A DNA stretch of 64,000 nt from Saccharothrix sp. NRRL B-16348. Lineage in GTDB: Bacteria; Actinomycetota; Actinomycetes; Mycobacteriales; Pseudonocardiaceae. Position 1 is the stretch's first letter, and each line of letters starts with the position of its first letter. The position numbers and the translations under genes were made by a program. Positions 62,950 through 64,000 of the stretch are shown piece by piece. The stretch lies in the NCBI RefSeq assembly GCF_001280085.1, contig NZ_LGED01000248.1:17027-81026 (forward strand). Direction: 5' to 3'. The notes under the pieces are model-generated. The model was not told the origin of the DNA and searched no databases. It was given only the letters and a program-made list of their open reading frames with translations.

Positions 62950-63917
62950 ATGATTCCTCCTCGGGTCGGGGGACTCAGCACAACGCCGCGTGGCATGCGG
63001 TTCGGGGGGCTCTTCGTGTCGTCGCGCGTTCGTGCGCGTGGGTTCGGCCTGCGCGTTTTCGGTGCTGGGGTTGCTGTGGCGGTCTTCGGGGGTGTGTTGA
63101 CCGCACCGCCGGCGGTGGCGGAGGTTCCTGGTTCGGCTCCGGATGAGGCGACGGCGTCGCGGTACGCCGAGGCGCGTGGTGAGCCGGTGCTGGTGGAGTC
63201 GGCGACCACGGAGACCGACGAGTTGACGGCGAACCCGGACGGCTCGTTCACGTTCAGGCAGCACGCTCAGCCGGTGCGGGTGCGGCGTGGTGACGACTGG
63301 GTGCCGGTGGACCTGTCGTTGGAGCGTCGCCCGGATGGTTCGTTCGGGCCGAAGGCGGCCCCTCTCGACGTGGTGTTCTCGCCCGGTGGCCCGGGGTCGG
63401 CCGATGACGCGGTCGCCCGGGTGGTGCGCGGGGAGAACGAGGTCGGGCTCGGCTGGGGGCGTGACCTGCCGCCTGCTGTGGTGGACGGGACTTCGTTGAC
63501 GTACCCGGAGGTGCTGCCGGGGGTGGACCTGAAGGTCGACGTGACGATCAACGGGTTCACCGAGGTCCTGGTGGTGAAGACGGCGCAGGCCGGGGCGAGC
63601 GCGGAGTTGGAGCGGATCGCGTTCCGCACGCACGCCGAGAACGTGCGGGTGTACGACGGTCCGGGGCCGGGCGGTGACCTGATGGTCAGGAACGAGTCCG
63701 GGACACCGGTGTTCTCCGGTGATGCCTCGTCGATGTGGGACTCCTCCGGTGGTGACGGGGAGAACCACACCGAAGGGCCGGCGGACGGGGACCGCAGGGC
63801 GCAGATGGGGGTGGAGGTCGGTGCGGACACGGTGACGGTGTTGCCGGACCAGGAGTTCCTGGCCGATCCCGACACGACGTATCCGGTGGTGATCGACCCG
63901 GGGGACTTGACCCTGGA
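62950..63917 (+). pseudogene. Rhs/DNRLRE-type secreted protein, N-terminal part, interrupted by an insertion sequence
   Basis: A signal peptide (AVAVFGGVLTAPPAVAEVP) and the N-terminal domain typical of actinobacterial Rhs-repeat or DNRLRE cell-surface proteins (NPDGSFTFRQHAQPVRVRRGDDWVPVDLSLER, TSLTYPEVLPGVDLKVDV, TTYPVVIDP). Such proteins run to hundreds or thousands of residues, but here the homology ends at GDLTLD, where IS sequence begins and a stop follows at 63954. Start may be 62950 or ATG 62995. Confidence 0.75.
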
Positions 63918-64000
63918 TGTTGGACACGGGGTTATGCGGCTGAGGTCAGCGTAACCGGTGTTGGTAGCAGGCTGTTCTCGTAGTCGATCGGGGACATCTG
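63918..64000 (-). mobile_element. End of an IS3-family-like insertion sequence (continues beyond the window)
   Basis: The host gene's homology breaks at about 63917. From TGTTGGACAC on, the sequence encodes on the opposite strand the C-terminus of a transposase. Only one end is visible; the boundary is estimated from where coding similarity stops, and the target duplication cannot be seen. Confidence 0.6.
63932..64000 (-). CDS. IS3-family-like transposase, C-terminal 22 residues only
   Basis: The frame open at the window edge ends QMSPIDYENSLLPTPVTLTS then AA and TAA. The SPIDYEN/SPxEYE ending is the hallmark of IS3-family orfB (DDE integrase) C-termini. The catalytic core is outside the window. 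Confidence 0.65.
   Translation of the reverse strand, partial: QMSPIDYENSLLPTPVTLTSAA

Overview
The window is very GC-rich actinobacterial DNA. Third codon positions are almost always G or C, GTG starts are common, many genes overlap by 4 bases, Tat and Sec signal peptides are present, and stems of terminators often lack U-tracts. The gene content (many secreted CAZymes joined to CBM2, CBM13/ricin, FN3 and PKD domains, ROK and LacI regulators, CebR-type operators) suggests a soil saprophyte of the Saccharothrix/Lentzea/Actinosynnema kind. That placement is inference; no rRNA or other marker is present.

Left part (1-21.6 kb): a GH95 enzyme with a ricin-type lectin domain (cut by the window start), an aldo/keto reductase divergent from a HTH regulator, an unusual lectin/tandem-repeat protein, an SMP-30-like secreted protein, a CBM13-FN3-sugar dehydrogenase, an alpha/beta hydrolase, an NmrA-like protein, a secreted SGNH esterase, a large ATP-binding LuxR regulator, and a tight operon of ATP-grasp ligase, PLP decarboxylase and small secreted protein, followed by an acyl-CoA-dehydrogenase-like flavoprotein. 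This operon looks like a small specialised-metabolite pathway and has no evident link to sugars.

Middle and right part (21.9-61.5 kb): a plant-cell-wall polysaccharide utilisation region. Secreted enzymes are GH6 and GH9 cellulases, GH115 alpha-glucuronidase, GH26 mannanase and a ThuA-sugar dehydrogenase-CBM protein. Enzymes without signal peptides are GH2, GH36, GH35, GH3 and GH42. Two ABC uptake systems are present. One has its own ATPase and is followed by glucarate dehydratase. The other lacks an ATPase and is divergent from a ROK regulator. Control signals include four perfect copies of the 14-bp cellulose-regulon (CebR/CelR) operator. A second 21-bp operator, TTTGTCA-N7-TGACAAA, lies ahead of GH6, GH36, GH9 and the ABC/ROK pair and overlaps the -35 box. 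A LacI regulator has GGAA-N4-TTCC sites next to the GH115 gene.

Several CAZyme genes (GH6, GH115, GH35, GH9) have broken reading frames although the sequence on both sides is well conserved. Assembly or sequencing indels are the simplest explanation. At the far right, two hypothetical genes are followed by an Rhs/DNRLRE-type secreted-protein gene interrupted by the end of an IS3-family-like insertion sequence, which runs off the window.
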